The notes: generated from the sequence alone by a model not told the origin. A stretch of DNA of 64,000 bases from Hydrotalea sandarakina (GCF_003254115.1 NZ_QKZV01000001.1:527585-591584), one strand, 5' to 3'. Counted from the stretch's first letter, positions 44,389 to 53,958 are shown. Numbers and translations are program-made.

Positions 44389-45036
44389 TTATCCATTTCT
44401 TTTCTTGCGCTTATCGCGATGTTTTAGAATTGGCACTTTACTTTCAGTACCTTTAATAATGCGTGTGATGTTTTTTTGATGTGTTAGTACTATCATCAGC
44501 GCAACTATTACTGCAAAAATGCGATATAAGGTTTCTTTCTCATTAAAAATAAAAAGAATAAAAACCATAAAAGCAATGCCTGCCAATATTGAACTTAAGG
44601 AAACAAAGCGGGTTAAATACAACACCAATAAAAATACGCCAACACAACTAACTGCAACAATGGGTTGAATAGCTAAAGCCATACCAAATAAAGTGGCAAC
44701 TCCTTTGCCTCCTTTAAAATTAGCCCAAATGGGGAATATATGACCCAGTACAGCAGCCAAGCCCAGCCCAATCATTAAATTGGTACGATGTAATTCATTA
44801 TTTAAATATTCCGGAAAGAAAATATACAATGAAGTAGCCACTACTCCTTTCAGCATATCAATAATCATTACAAAAGTTCCCCATTTGCTACCTAACACAC
44901 GATATGTGTTGGTAGCACCGGCATTGCCACTGCCATAATCACGTATATCAATGCCAAAAAAACGTTTGCTAACCCAAACAGAAGTAGGAATTGAACCAAT
45001 TAAATAAGCTGCTATGATAAGAATAATCTCTTTCAT
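44389..45036 (-). CDS. plsY: Glycerol-3-phosphate acyltransferase PlsY
   Basis: 215 residues and about five transmembrane helices. It transfers acyl groups from acyl-phosphate to glycerol-3-phosphate at the inner membrane, starting phospholipid synthesis. Three PlsY motifs are visible: SGNAGATNTYRVLG, GHIFPIWANFKGGKGVAT and a third region near the C-terminus rich in NEKETLYRI. The last residues are basic. It stands alone, 140 bases away from the M48 gene. Confidence 0.95.
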   Translation of the reverse strand: MKEIILIIAAYLIGSIPTSVWVSKRFFGIDIRDYGSGNAGATNTYRVLGSKWGTFVMIIDMLKGVVATSLYIFFPEYLNNELHRTNLMIGLGLAAVLGHIFPIWANFKGGKGVATLFGMALAIQPIVAVSCVGVFLLVLYLTRFVSLSSILAGIAFMVFILFIFNEKETLYRIFAVIVALMIVLTHQKNITRIIKGTESKVPILKHRDKRKKRNG

Positions 45037-45176
45037 GTAATCAGGTATTCGAGTTTTGTATGCAAACTTTATAATGTTAACTACATCAGTTTACAAACAA
45101 TGAAATTGGGACGTCAAATATAATTTAGCTTTTTTAAATTTTGCAATTATCTGAAAACGAAAAAAAATTGAAAAAA

Positions 45177-45995
45177 TTATACACACCATTGCATCGCCAC
45201 CCATCCATCTTTTTCAATTAATTTTTGTAAAGTGCATTTTTTTAATTTTTTCAAAGCATTTTCAATTTCAGAAACATCTGAAACCAGTAAACCACTTAAT
45301 AAAATTAAGCCATTTACTGAGATACTATTGACAAAATATTGCAAATTCTCTAAAATAATGTTTCTATTAACATTGGCGAGTATAATGTTAAACTGCTCAT
45401 TTGTTTCAGCAGTAGAAGCTTTTAACAAGGTACAATTTTGAATTTTATTGATTTCGAAATTTTCTGCCGAATTGGCTATACTCCATTCATCACAATCAAC
45501 CGCCAAAATTTTAGTTGCACCTAACTTTTCAGCCATAATTGCCAATATACCGGTTCCGGTACCAAAATCGAACACGCTTTTTTGTTGAAAGTCAATAGAT
45601 GCCATTAACTGCAACATGAGATAAGTGGTAGCATGATGTCCTGTACCAAAACTCATTTTGGGCGTAATAACAATTTCATGTTGGGTAGTTGTAATAGGTG
45701 CATGAAAATTAGCCCTAATGGCAACAAAATCATCAACTATAACGGGCGAGAAATTAGCTTCCCATTGTGCATTCCAATTTTGCTGTGCAACCAATTTAAC
45801 CTCAAAAGGAACAGAAAAATTGTTTAGTAAAGTCTCTACATCGTCAGATGGGTAATTTTCTTGTGAAATATAAGCCATTAAAAAGCCGGCATTTTCTTCA
45901 AAGCCCTCAAACTCCAACACAGTTAATTGAGCTATCAATAACTCAGCCAGCTCATCATTTCCTGAAACTTTTATTTTTAGTTGTATATAACTCAT
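45177..45995 (-). CDS. prmA: Ribosomal protein L11 methyltransferase
   Basis: 272 residues. It methylates L11 with SAM. The N-terminal substrate-recognition domain is followed by the Rossmann domain with VFDFGTGTGILAIMAEKLGA, the acidic AVDCDEWS motif and ILANVNRNIIL, where NPPY-like catalytic residues are replaced by ANVN as in PrmA. The preceding TPKMSFGTGHHATTYLM is diagnostic. A strong terminator separates it from pnp upstream. Confidence 0.93.
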   Translation of the reverse strand: MSYIQLKIKVSGNDELAELLIAQLTVLEFEGFEENAGFLMAYISQENYPSDDVETLLNNFSVPFEVKLVAQQNWNAQWEANFSPVIVDDFVAIRANFHAPITTTQHEIVITPKMSFGTGHHATTYLMLQLMASIDFQQKSVFDFGTGTGILAIMAEKLGATKILAVDCDEWSIANSAENFEINKIQNCTLLKASTAETNEQFNIILANVNRNIILENLQYFVNSISVNGLILLSGLLVSDVSEIENALKKLKKCTLQKLIEKDGWVAMQWCV

Positions 45996-46022
45996 TACTC
46001 AATATCGGGTATTGTTAAAAAA

Positions 46023-46047
46023 GCTGCTTACCTCATCAGTAAGCAGC
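46023..46047 (-). terminator. Terminator of pnp
   Basis: Nine-base-pair stem GCTGCTTAC/GTAAGCAGC around a seven-base loop, flanked by A and T runs on both sides. On the minus strand it lies about 30 bases after the pnp stop and ends in TTTTTT. Confidence 0.88.
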
Positions 46048-46074
46048 TTTATAATTTCATTTTAAAACCATGTG

Positions 46075-48225
46075 CTATTTGTTGGAAGCATCATCGCTCT
46101 TTCCGGGCTCCGGTTTAGGCATCAATACTTTTCGGCTTAATTTATACTTACCGGTTTTATTATCAATACCAATTAACTTAACCTTTAATTTGTCACCTTC
46201 TTTTAAAACACCGTCTAAATTTTCCAATCGTTTCCAACTTATTTCACTAATGTGCAATAAGCCTTCTTTTTTGGGTAAGAACTCAACAAATGCACCAAAT
46301 TCTTTAACGCCTTTCACAACAGCATCATATACCTCGCCTACTTCGGGCACCATCACAATGCTTTTAATTTTAGCTACAGCTTTGTCTAAACCTTCTTTAT
46401 TAACAGAGAAGATACTAACTTCACCTGTATTTCCAACTTCTTCAATATTGATGGTGGTGTTGGTTTCACGTTGTAATTCTTGAATCACTTTTCCTCCGGG
46501 ACCAATGATTGCTCCAATAAATTCCTTATCAACAATTATTTTTTCCATGCGTGGTGTATGCGGTTTAACCTCAGGACGTGCTGCGGGAATAGTTGCATAC
46601 ATTGCATCTAAAATATGTAAACGAGCAACTTTAGCTTGATGCAATGCTTCACGCATAACCTCCATACTTAACCCATCTATTTTAATATCCATTTGCACAC
46701 CGCAAATACCATCACGAGTGCCCGTTACTTTAAAATCCATGTCACCTAAATGATCTTCATCACCCAAGATATCGGTTAAAATGGCGTATTTTTTATCGGA
46801 ATTTCTGGTTATTAGTCCCATGGCAATGCCGCTAACATGCTTAGAAATGGGCACGCCTGCATCCATTAATGCCAATGAACCGGCACAAACAGTAGCCATT
46901 GATGAAGAACCATTTGATTCTAAAATATCACTAACAACTCTCACCGTATAGGGGTATTCATTTCCAGGCATCATTTGTTTTAGAGAACGCATTGCTAAGT
47001 TGCCATGCCCTACTTCGCGACGACCCGGCCCACGCATGGGTTTTATTTCACCTGTAGAAAAGGGTGGAAAATTATAGTGCAATATAAACTTTGAATAATC
47101 GGATTTAGCAGCACTTTCAATAAGCAATTGATCTAAGGGCGTACCTAAAGTAACAGTGGTAAGTGATTGAGTTTCACCACGTGTAAATAATGAAGATCCA
47201 TGAGTGGCAGGTAAAATATCTACCTCCATTGACAAAGGCCTAATTTGAGTTAGGTTTCTGCCATCTAAGCGTTTGCCTTCATCTAAAATCATGTTTCTCA
47301 CCAATTCCCACTGTAAATCATCAAAATATTTTTTGGCTAATGATTTTGTTGTTTCATCAGCTTCTTCACCGAAACTTTCTACCAATGCATTTTTTAATTC
47401 AGAAAAGGCCTCGGTTCTTTGTTCTTTACTACTGGCACTTCGGGCAATTTCATTTATTTTATCAGTACAAAATGCAGCTACTTTTTGTTGAATATTTTCG
47501 TCTGAAGGGGGCTTTGGATAATCTCTTTTACCCGTAACACCTTTTTTATCGCGTAATGCTTGTTGAGCATTTATTTGAACACGAATGGCATTATGTGCTA
47601 ACTCTAAAACTTTTACTAAATCTTCTTCTTGGCACTCTTTGGCTTCGCCCTCCACCATCATTAAATTCTTTTCAGTAGCGGCAATAATAAAATCCATATC
47701 AGCCTGCTCACATTCTGTACGGGTTGGATTAATAATATATTGCCCATTTACTCTTCCTACTCTAACTTCAGAAATAATTTCTTTAATTGGAATATCAGAA
47801 ACGGCTAATGCAGCCGATGCGGCTAAACAGGCCAATGCATCGGGCATTACTTCAGGATCAGACGAAATAAGGGTAATTAACACCTGTACATCACAAAAAT
47901 AATCTTCAGGAAATAAAGGGCGTAAAGCACGGTCAACTAAACGAGAAATTAATATTTCATAATCACTCAAACGTCCTTCTCTTTTAAAGAATGAGCCCGG
48001 AATACGACCGGCAGAACCAAATTTTTCTTGATAATCAACACTTAATGGAAAGAATGACTGGCCTTCTTTTGGCTCTTTATTGGCCACTACGGTAGCCAAC
48101 AAAATACAGTTACCCTGACGAACCGTAACGGCTCCATCGGCTTGGCGAGCTAATTTTCCGGTTTCTATAACTACCTCAGCACCACTGGGTAAATTAAAAC
48201 TTACTTGAATAGGTTGTGACAACAT
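46075..48225 (-). CDS. pnp: Polyribonucleotide nucleotidyltransferase (PNPase)
   Basis: 716 residues. Two RNase PH domains carry out phosphorolysis of RNA 3' ends: the first with the FKREGRLSDYEILISRLVDR region, the second with GETQSLTTVTLGT, GRREVGHGNLAMRSL and SNGSSSMATVCAGSLALMDAG. A KH domain (IIGPGGKVIQELQRETNTTI) and an S1 domain (GEVYDAVVKGVKEFGAFVEF, GLLHISEISW) follow. Length and domain order are normal. rpsO lies upstream on the same strand, the usual order, with a terminator and a hairpin between. Confidence 0.97.
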   Translation of the reverse strand: MLSQPIQVSFNLPSGAEVVIETGKLARQADGAVTVRQGNCILLATVVANKEPKEGQSFFPLSVDYQEKFGSAGRIPGSFFKREGRLSDYEILISRLVDRALRPLFPEDYFCDVQVLITLISSDPEVMPDALACLAASAALAVSDIPIKEIISEVRVGRVNGQYIINPTRTECEQADMDFIIAATEKNLMMVEGEAKECQEEDLVKVLELAHNAIRVQINAQQALRDKKGVTGKRDYPKPPSDENIQQKVAAFCTDKINEIARSASSKEQRTEAFSELKNALVESFGEEADETTKSLAKKYFDDLQWELVRNMILDEGKRLDGRNLTQIRPLSMEVDILPATHGSSLFTRGETQSLTTVTLGTPLDQLLIESAAKSDYSKFILHYNFPPFSTGEIKPMRGPGRREVGHGNLAMRSLKQMMPGNEYPYTVRVVSDILESNGSSSMATVCAGSLALMDAGVPISKHVSGIAMGLITRNSDKKYAILTDILGDEDHLGDMDFKVTGTRDGICGVQMDIKIDGLSMEVMREALHQAKVARLHILDAMYATIPAARPEVKPHTPRMEKIIVDKEFIGAIIGPGGKVIQELQRETNTTINIEEVGNTGEVSIFSVNKEGLDKAVAKIKSIVMVPEVGEVYDAVVKGVKEFGAFVEFLPKKEGLLHISEISWKRLENLDGVLKEGDKLKVKLIGIDNKTGKYKLSRKVLMPKPEPGKSDDASNK

Positions 48226-48309
48226 AATACATTGAATAATTTGTATTGAAATTTAGTCGGCCAGTTTAGTTAACGGCATGCAAATAAATGGCAATATATG
48301 AATGAAAAT

Positions 48310-48326
48310 GCAGTGCATAGCACTGC
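48310..48326 (-). promoter_or_regulatory. Hairpin in the pnp leader
   Basis: GCAGTGC and GCACTGC form a seven-base-pair stem around ATA, about 85 bases upstream of the pnp ATG and just after the rpsO terminator. No T run follows. It could be a 5' leader hairpin of pnp, processed as in other bacteria where PNPase limits its own mRNA. Confidence 0.45.
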
Positions 48327-48336
48327 TTCTAAAAAA

Positions 48337-48374
48337 AGCTATTCCTAACCGAAAACAAACAGTCAGGAATAGCT
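48337..48374 (-). terminator. Terminator of rpsO
   Basis: Ten-base-pair stem AGCTATTCCT/AGGAATAGCT around an 18-base loop. On the minus strand it follows the rpsO stop and is trailed by seven T residues, so only part of rpsO transcription would reach pnp. Confidence 0.83.
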
Positions 48375-48391
48375 TTTAAAAACATGTTTTT

Positions 48392-48661
48392 TTATTTTCT
48401 AAGCCCTAATTTTTCAATTAATGCTCTATAGCCGGTTAAATTATTTTTTTGCAAATAAGCCAATAAGCGTTTCCTTTTACCAACTAATTGCATTAAACCG
48501 CGCTGGGTTGAATAGTCTTTTTTATTTGCTTGCAAATGAGCGCTAATTTGGGCTATACGCTCGGTTAACAATGCTATTTGGCCCTCAATTGAACCGGTAT
48601 TTGTAGCTTTACCGCCAAACTGGGTTATAACAGCAGCTTTTTTTTCTTTTGTAAGTGGCAT
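48392..48661 (-). CDS. rpsO: 30S ribosomal protein S15
   Basis: 89 residues, full family length. It binds 16S rRNA at the platform of the small subunit. The motifs TGSIEGQIALLTERIAQISAHL, KDYSTQRGLMQLVGKRKRLL and YLQKNNLTGYRALIEKLGLRK are characteristic. It lies upstream of pnp on the same strand, the conserved gene pair of many bacteria. Confidence 0.97.
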   Translation of the reverse strand: MPLTKEKKAAVITQFGGKATNTGSIEGQIALLTERIAQISAHLQANKKDYSTQRGLMQLVGKRKRLLAYLQKNNLTGYRALIEKLGLRK

Positions 48662-48854
48662 CTCAGTTTCTTTTTTACTTCTTTGTTGTTTTTATAATAT
48701 GGCGGCGAAGGTAATAATAATTTTCTAATTTTTACGAAAGCTTTATTTAAATTATGTTTTTAGTTGTAATTTTTTAAACAAAAGCCTTCTATTTTTCGGT
48801 TCCGGGTAACTTTTCAAATTTATATTTGTCACTCATCACACATACTCCATTCAA
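48662..48854. other. Divergent intergenic region rpsO/glycosyltransferase
   Basis: 193 non-coding bases between rpsO and a divergent glycosyltransferase gene. It must contain both promoters. I saw no palindrome or RNA structure. Confidence 0.4.
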
Positions 48855-49952
48855 TTGGCAAGAATTTACTTTACTGTTACTAATTCACTCGTTTACGACC
48901 AACGCATGCATCGTATTTGCAGTACTTTGGCACAAAATGGATACTCGGTTCATTTAGTTGGGCGAAAAATGCCCTATCACCCTTTACCCACCCAAACTGC
49001 TTACCAAACTCATTTAATCAGGTGCTTTTTCAATAAAAAAGTTTTTTTCTATGCAGAATACAATATAAAATTATTGTTTTTTTTGCTGCCCCTGAAAATG
49101 GATGCAATTTGTGCAATTGATATAGATACTATTTTACCCTGTTTATGGTATTCAAAATTAAAAGGCGTTACAAGGGTTTATGATGCACATGAATATTTTT
49201 CTGAACAAAAAGAAATTGTTACCAGAAAAAACATTCAGAAAATTTGGCAAAGCATTGAAAAATATTGCATTCCCAAATTTCCAAATGGATATACCGTGAA
49301 TGAAGTAATTGCTGCAGCATTTTTGAAACAATTCGGTGTACAGTATCAAGTTATTAAAAACCTGCCCATACGGCCGGAAGTCTTTCCGGCTAATTCAATT
49401 AGTGAGAAAAAAATAATTTTATATCAGGGTGCTGTAAATCATGGGCGATGTTTTGAAACCCTAATACCGGCCATGCAGCAAGTAGATGCCGAATTATGGA
49501 TTGTTGGTACCGGCAATTTTTTATCTGAAGTAAAAAATTTGATAGAAAAAAATAACCTTACACAAAAGATTAAGTTATTGGGACCCGTTTTGCCTGAGCA
49601 ACTGAAAAACATAACTCCTACTGCCTACCTTGGATTAACATTGTTTGAAGCAACCGGATTTAATCAAATAAATTCATTGGCCAACCGATTTTTTGATTAC
49701 ATAATGGCCGGTATTCCGCAAATTTGCGTCAATTTCCCTGCTTATGCTGCAGTTCAAGAAAAATACAAAGTGGCATATCTAATTAACAATACTGATTCAA
49801 ACTCATTAGCAGCAGCAATGAACAAATTGTTAAATGATACTGTTTTGTATAAACAGCTGCAGCAACAATGTTACGCAGCCCGTGAAATATTGAACTGGCA
49901 AAATGAATCAATTAAATTATTAAGTTTTTGGAGAAACATTTGCATATCATAG
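48855..49952 (+). CDS. GT4-like glycosyltransferase
   Basis: 365 residues. The N-terminus ARIYFTVTNSLVYDQRMHRI is a conserved opening of one glycosyltransferase group, so the start is the TTG at 48855; no in-frame ATG precedes it. The donor-binding half has IILYQGAVNHGRCFETLIPA, ELWIVGTGN, IKLLGPVLPEQL and LTLFEATGFNQINSLANRFF, a GT4-like pattern. It would transfer a sugar from a nucleotide donor to a surface glycan. The end overlaps the next gene by 13 bases. Confidence 0.85.
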   Translation: MARIYFTVTNSLVYDQRMHRICSTLAQNGYSVHLVGRKMPYHPLPTQTAYQTHLIRCFFNKKVFFYAEYNIKLLFFLLPLKMDAICAIDIDTILPCLWYSKLKGVTRVYDAHEYFSEQKEIVTRKNIQKIWQSIEKYCIPKFPNGYTVNEVIAAAFLKQFGVQYQVIKNLPIRPEVFPANSISEKKIILYQGAVNHGRCFETLIPAMQQVDAELWIVGTGNFLSEVKNLIEKNNLTQKIKLLGPVLPEQLKNITPTAYLGLTLFEATGFNQINSLANRFFDYIMAGIPQICVNFPAYAAVQEKYKVAYLINNTDSNSLAAAMNKLLNDTVLYKQLQQQCYAAREILNWQNESIKLLSFWRNICIS

Positions 49953-51067
49953 ATTTTACCATTCCCTACCCTGTGCAATATGGCGGTTTAATTGACCTAT
50001 TTTACAAATTGCCGGCTTTGCAAAATGAGGGTGTACAGATACATTTACATTGTTTTGTTTACAATAATCAAGAACAACCTGCACTTGAAAAATATTGTGC
50101 CTCAGTTCACTATTATCCACGATTAACGGGGCATAAAGCCTTTTGTTTTCATTTGCCTTACATAGTTAGCAGCCGAATGAATGAAGTACTTGCTGAAACC
50201 CTGTTAAAAGATGATTTCCCTATTTTAATGGAAGGAATACATACTACCTTTTTACTAAATGATTTGCGTTTTGCCAAGCGAAAGAAATTTGTACGATTGC
50301 ATAACGTAGAGCATATGTACTATAAAGAATTAGCCTACACTACTCATTCTTACTTCGATAAAATTTATTACTTAAGAGAAAGTTTTCTACTTAAAAAATA
50401 TGAATCAAGTATTAACAAAAGTGCAAATGCCTTTTGGGCAGTTACCCAAAAAGATGTGGCTTACTTCAAAGAAAAATTAAACTATAATAACATAGATTAT
50501 TTGCCGGTTTATTTACCTGACTCATGGCGAATAACCCAACTTTCACCCATTGGAAGTTATTGTTTATTTCAAGCGGATTTAAGTGTTGCCATTAATGAGG
50601 AAGCTGCCTTGTGGTTAATTGAACATGTTTTCAGTAAGAATGATATTCCTTTGGTAGTGGCAGGAAAAAATCCATCACTTCGTCTTCAAAAGAAAGTTCA
50701 TAAGTACAGCAACTGTTGTTTGGTTGAAAATCCTTCGGAGAAAGAAATGCAAGACATGATTAGTAAGGCACATATTTTAGTTGTTTATGGAAAAAGTGAA
50801 GCAGGCATTAAACTAAAATTATTGAATGCTTTATTTAACGGAAGACATTGCATAGTAAACCCTGAAAGCATAGCCGGAACAGGCCTTGAATCACTTTGCC
50901 ATATTGCGAAAACAGCACAAGACTATTTATATTTAACAGCACACTTATTCAATACGCCTTTTAAGGAAGATTGCACAAGAATGCGCAAGGAATTGCTTGA
51001 CAAAACATTCAATAACAGATTGAATGCCCAAAAGCAAGTAAAATGGATTTGGGGAAATGAAATTTAA
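49940..51067 (+). CDS. Glycosyltransferase of the HIIDF-type
   Basis: 375 residues from the TTG at 49940, which puts HIIDFTIPYPVQYGG at the start, as in relatives that open with MHII. A TTG four codons earlier (49928) is also in frame. The sequence has YPVQYGGLIDLFYKLPAL, RLHNVEHMYYKELA, VAGKNPS and KLLNALFNGRHCIVNPE, consistent with a GT-B fold. It overlaps the previous glycosyltransferase gene and faces the PHP phosphatase gene; the stops overlap by four bases. The sugar is unknown. Confidence 0.78.
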   Translation: MHIIDFTIPYPVQYGGLIDLFYKLPALQNEGVQIHLHCFVYNNQEQPALEKYCASVHYYPRLTGHKAFCFHLPYIVSSRMNEVLAETLLKDDFPILMEGIHTTFLLNDLRFAKRKKFVRLHNVEHMYYKELAYTTHSYFDKIYYLRESFLLKKYESSINKSANAFWAVTQKDVAYFKEKLNYNNIDYLPVYLPDSWRITQLSPIGSYCLFQADLSVAINEEAALWLIEHVFSKNDIPLVVAGKNPSLRLQKKVHKYSNCCLVENPSEKEMQDMISKAHILVVYGKSEAGIKLKLLNALFNGRHCIVNPESIAGTGLESLCHIAKTAQDYLYLTAHLFNTPFKEDCTRMRKELLDKTFNNRLNAQKQVKWIWGNEI

Positions 51068-51801
51068 AGTTGGGCATTTTTAAAATGCGCATAGTTAGCT
51101 AATAATTTATAATTATTGGTAGTACATAAATATTTTAAAGCCTCTAAATGCTGGGCATGATGCATATCCGTACCCAATAAATCAATTAATTGAGCTTCTA
51201 AAAGTTTTTCTGCTGCCAGTTTTACATGTTTTCCATAATACCCCGTTAATGATAGTGCATTCAATTGCAACCAACAACCTTTTTCTTTCCACATAACATA
51301 CTTTTCAGGTTGTTTGTGATAATAATTGTAACGCTCAGGATGCGCTAAAATGGGTTGGTATCCATCTAAAATCAGTTGAAAAACACATTCTTCTAAATAA
51401 GGTGAAGCTGCCAAGTAACTCATTTCTATTAAAATATATTGATGCTGGCCAAAGCTTAATAATGAAGTTTTTTGCTGTACCATTTCAACAAAAAATTCAT
51501 CAGCCATATACTCTGCACCCGCTTCTACTTGTACATTTATATTATGTTCGTTTACAGCCTGTTGCAAAACTTTAAAAGCAGGAAGTATGGTAGAAGGATT
51601 GTTCGGATATATATTGCCTAAAATATGTGGTGTACAAATTACTTTTTTATAACCCAGTTCCTGCAATCCCTTTAGCAAAACAATTGAATCATTTATAGTT
51701 TGGGCCCCATCATCCAATCCGGGAATAATATGATTATGTAAATCAGTTCCAATAAACTCAAAATTACCTAACACTTTTTTTTTGGAAAAAATAGAAAACA
51801 T
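51064..51801 (-). CDS. PHP-type tyrosine phosphatase (CpsB/YwqE-like)
   Basis: 245 residues. The PHP metal motifs are visible: TDLHNHIIPGLDDGAQTI, CTPHI, EAGAEYM, LAHPERYNYY and LLGTDMHHAQHL. CpsB-type phosphatases remove phosphate from tyrosine kinases that control capsule or exopolysaccharide export. No kinase is encoded in the window. It is the last gene of the minus-strand polysaccharide set. Confidence 0.9.
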   Translation of the reverse strand: MFSIFSKKKVLGNFEFIGTDLHNHIIPGLDDGAQTINDSIVLLKGLQELGYKKVICTPHILGNIYPNNPSTILPAFKVLQQAVNEHNINVQVEAGAEYMADEFFVEMVQQKTSLLSFGQHQYILIEMSYLAASPYLEECVFQLILDGYQPILAHPERYNYYHKQPEKYVMWKEKGCWLQLNALSLTGYYGKHVKLAAEKLLEAQLIDLLGTDMHHAQHLEALKYLCTTNNYKLLANYAHFKNAQL

Positions 51802-51837
51802 GTACTTTATAAATTGCTGTAAAAAAAGTATTTAAAG

Positions 51838-52302
51838 TTAAGGTATTGACTTTAAAAGTTTAGCCGGATTTCCGACATAAACACCGGGCACTTCAATATT
51901 TTTAGTAACTACTGCTCCGGCACCAATCACTGCACCATCACAAATATTTACAGGTAAAATAGTGGCATTACTGCCAATATTCACATAATTACCAATAATA
52001 GTTCTTTTCCACAAACTTTTATTGCCACCGGCAGGTTTACCATTTGTAAACACATCATTAACAAACATTACACCATGCCCAATGAAACAATGATGACCAA
52101 TTGTTACCATTTCACAAATAAAACTGTGCGATTGAATTTTAGTATCATGTTCAATTACTGCATTTTGTTGTATTTCTACAAATGGGCCAACAAAGCAATC
52201 ATCGCCAATAAAACAATTATATAAATTGCAGGGCTCAATTACCCGAACATTTTTTCCAAATTGCACATTTTGAATACCTACCTTTTTAAATTCATATAAC
52301 AT
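51838..52302 (-). CDS. Hexapeptide-repeat N-acetyltransferase (WbpD/WlbB-like)
   Basis: 154 residues forming a left-handed beta helix: IGDDCFVGPFVEIQQNAVIE, TIGHHCFIGHGVMFVND, IIGNYVNIGSNATILPVNI and AVIGAGAVVTKNI, ending VYVGNPAKLLKSI. The FVNDVFTNGKPAGG segment suits acetyl-CoA-dependent enzymes that acetylate an amino sugar nucleotide at C3. Its neighbour is a WbpB-like dehydrogenase, supporting a role in UDP-2,3-diacetamido sugar synthesis. The aminotransferase and epimerase of that pathway are absent from the window. Confidence 0.85.
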   Translation of the reverse strand: MLYEFKKVGIQNVQFGKNVRVIEPCNLYNCFIGDDCFVGPFVEIQQNAVIEHDTKIQSHSFICEMVTIGHHCFIGHGVMFVNDVFTNGKPAGGNKSLWKRTIIGNYVNIGSNATILPVNICDGAVIGAGAVVTKNIEVPGVYVGNPAKLLKSIP

Positions 52303-52405
52303 GGTATTAAGTTGTTTTGCACCTTATAAAATTAAGTTTTATAACTTAGGAATTATGAATAGAATAACATTGAGTTTTTAAATATCAAACTACCTCTCTT
52401 CAAGC

Positions 52406-53440
52406 TTAGGTACTTGCCGGGCGTATTGTTTTATGTATTTTTTCAATAAAATCAACGGTGTTTAATGCCTCCTCATTTGTAATAAATGGATTATTTTGGT
52501 GCTGTAATAACTGTAAAAAATTTTCATACACTTTATCATGATTGCGCATTGAACCTTCATATCCATTGTATTGATTGGCAGAATAACTTGTTTCAGAAAC
52601 AAGTAAATTACCTTCACCTAAATTTTGATAAGTTATTTCATTTAAATAAGTGCCGCCTATTTTAACAATGCCTTTTTCAGCATTAATTAAAATAGAACCT
52701 TCAGCATTTTTGCCATAAGCATTGGTGCTAAAATGTATAGCTGCCAAGGTGCCATTGGCAAATTGAATATTTACAATTCCAGTATCTTCAAATTCGGTAA
52801 TTGATTGATGAGCCATATTAGCAGCAAATGCTTGAATGGCCGTGGGTTTACTTTGCACAAACCAAAGCAATACATCAACAAAATGACTAAACTGGGTAAA
52901 TAAAACGCCCCCATCTAAATTCAAACTGCCACGCCAACTACTTTCCTTATAATAGTTAGCATTGCGGTGCCACAAACAATTCAGTTGTATGGAATAAATT
53001 TTGCCTAAGGCTTCATTATTAATGAGTTTTTTTACGGCTATAACCGGCGGATTAAAACGATTTTGTTTTACCACCATTAAAACCTTGTTGTTGATTTGGG
53101 CAGCTTGAATCATTAGTTGACAATCAGCAGCTGTTAATGCCATTGGTTTTTCTACAAGCACATGCATACCGGCATTTAAAGCTTGTATAGCGTGTTGTGC
53201 GTGTAAACCATTCGGCGTACATATAACCAATACCTGAGCGGGATTTTTGTTTTCGAGTAGCTGTGTAATGGAAGTAAATGATTGACATTGATATTTTTTG
53301 GCGAAATCATTTGCTTTGGTAACATCAATGTCACAAACTGCTTTAAGTAATCCAACCTGTTGAATTATATCGGCATGTATGTGGCCAATATTACCACACC
53401 CTAATAATGCAAAAGTTACAGGCGGTTGTTGATTATTCAT
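52406..53440 (-). CDS. Gfo/Idh/MocA dehydrogenase (WbpB/WlbA-like)
   Basis: 344 residues. NAD-binding Rossmann motif LLGCGNIGHIHADII, then VEKPMALT with the catalytic Lys and MVVKQNRFNPPVIAVKKLI. The NYYKESSWRG and LDGGVLFTQFSHFVDVLLW segments match WbpB/WlbA, which oxidise the C3 hydroxyl of UDP-N-acetylglucosaminuronate. It abuts the KdsC-like gene, with the start overlapping its stop by one base. A general sugar dehydrogenase is the alternative. Confidence 0.87.
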   Translation of the reverse strand: MNNQQPPVTFALLGCGNIGHIHADIIQQVGLLKAVCDIDVTKANDFAKKYQCQSFTSITQLLENKNPAQVLVICTPNGLHAQHAIQALNAGMHVLVEKPMALTAADCQLMIQAAQINNKVLMVVKQNRFNPPVIAVKKLINNEALGKIYSIQLNCLWHRNANYYKESSWRGSLNLDGGVLFTQFSHFVDVLLWFVQSKPTAIQAFAANMAHQSITEFEDTGIVNIQFANGTLAAIHFSTNAYGKNAEGSILINAEKGIVKIGGTYLNEITYQNLGEGNLLVSETSYSANQYNGYEGSMRNHDKVYENFLQLLQHQNNPFITNEEALNTVDFIEKIHKTIRPAST

Positions 53441-53937
53441 TATTTATTACCCTCAATTAATCCTTGTTTAAATAGCATTTCAATGAATTCTCTTACCGCG
53501 CCTTCACCACCTTTCTTTTCCAAATGAATAATACCTTTAATATTTTTAACTTGTTCAACGGCGTTAGCGGGGCAAGCCGCAATGCCAGCTTCTTGCAGTA
53601 ACTCTATACAATTAATGTCATCACCAATATAGGCTGTTTCTTTCAAGCTAATTCCCTCTTTTAAGCAAATTTCTTTAGCTGCTTCTAATTTACTTCCAAA
53701 GCCACGCCCCTGATATACATAATCAATTTTTAGTTTCGCCGCTCTTCTTTCAACTATTTTAGTGTACTCGGTTGTGATAATGCCTGTTTTTACTCCGGCT
53801 TTAGTGAGTAAATTAAAACCCATTCCATCATGGGTATTAAATTTTTTAAATTCATCACCGCTTTCCGTATAATACATGCCGGCATCGGTCATTACGCCAT
53901 CAACATCTGAAAGAAATAACTTAATTTTTTTAAACAT
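53440..53937 (-). CDS. KdsC-like HAD phosphatase
   Basis: 165 residues. The HAD nucleophile and partner are D11 and D13 (FLSDVDGVMTD), followed by the GIITTE motif, KLEAAKEI and the acidic IGDDINCIELLQEAG. This compact C0-type HAD is the KdsC form, which removes phosphate from Kdo-8-phosphate; close relatives act on neuraminate-like 9-phosphates. The position in a polysaccharide operon allows either role. Confidence 0.87.
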   Translation of the reverse strand: MFKKIKLFLSDVDGVMTDAGMYYTESGDEFKKFNTHDGMGFNLLTKAGVKTGIITTEYTKIVERRAAKLKIDYVYQGRGFGSKLEAAKEICLKEGISLKETAYIGDDINCIELLQEAGIAACPANAVEQVKNIKGIIHLEKKGGEGAVREFIEMLFKQGLIEGNK

Positions 53938-53958
53938 ATTTTTTTACTAATTGTAGAA

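Noticed and set aside
46070-46483. 137-codon plus-strand frame
   Set aside because: Antisense to the S1/KH end of pnp.
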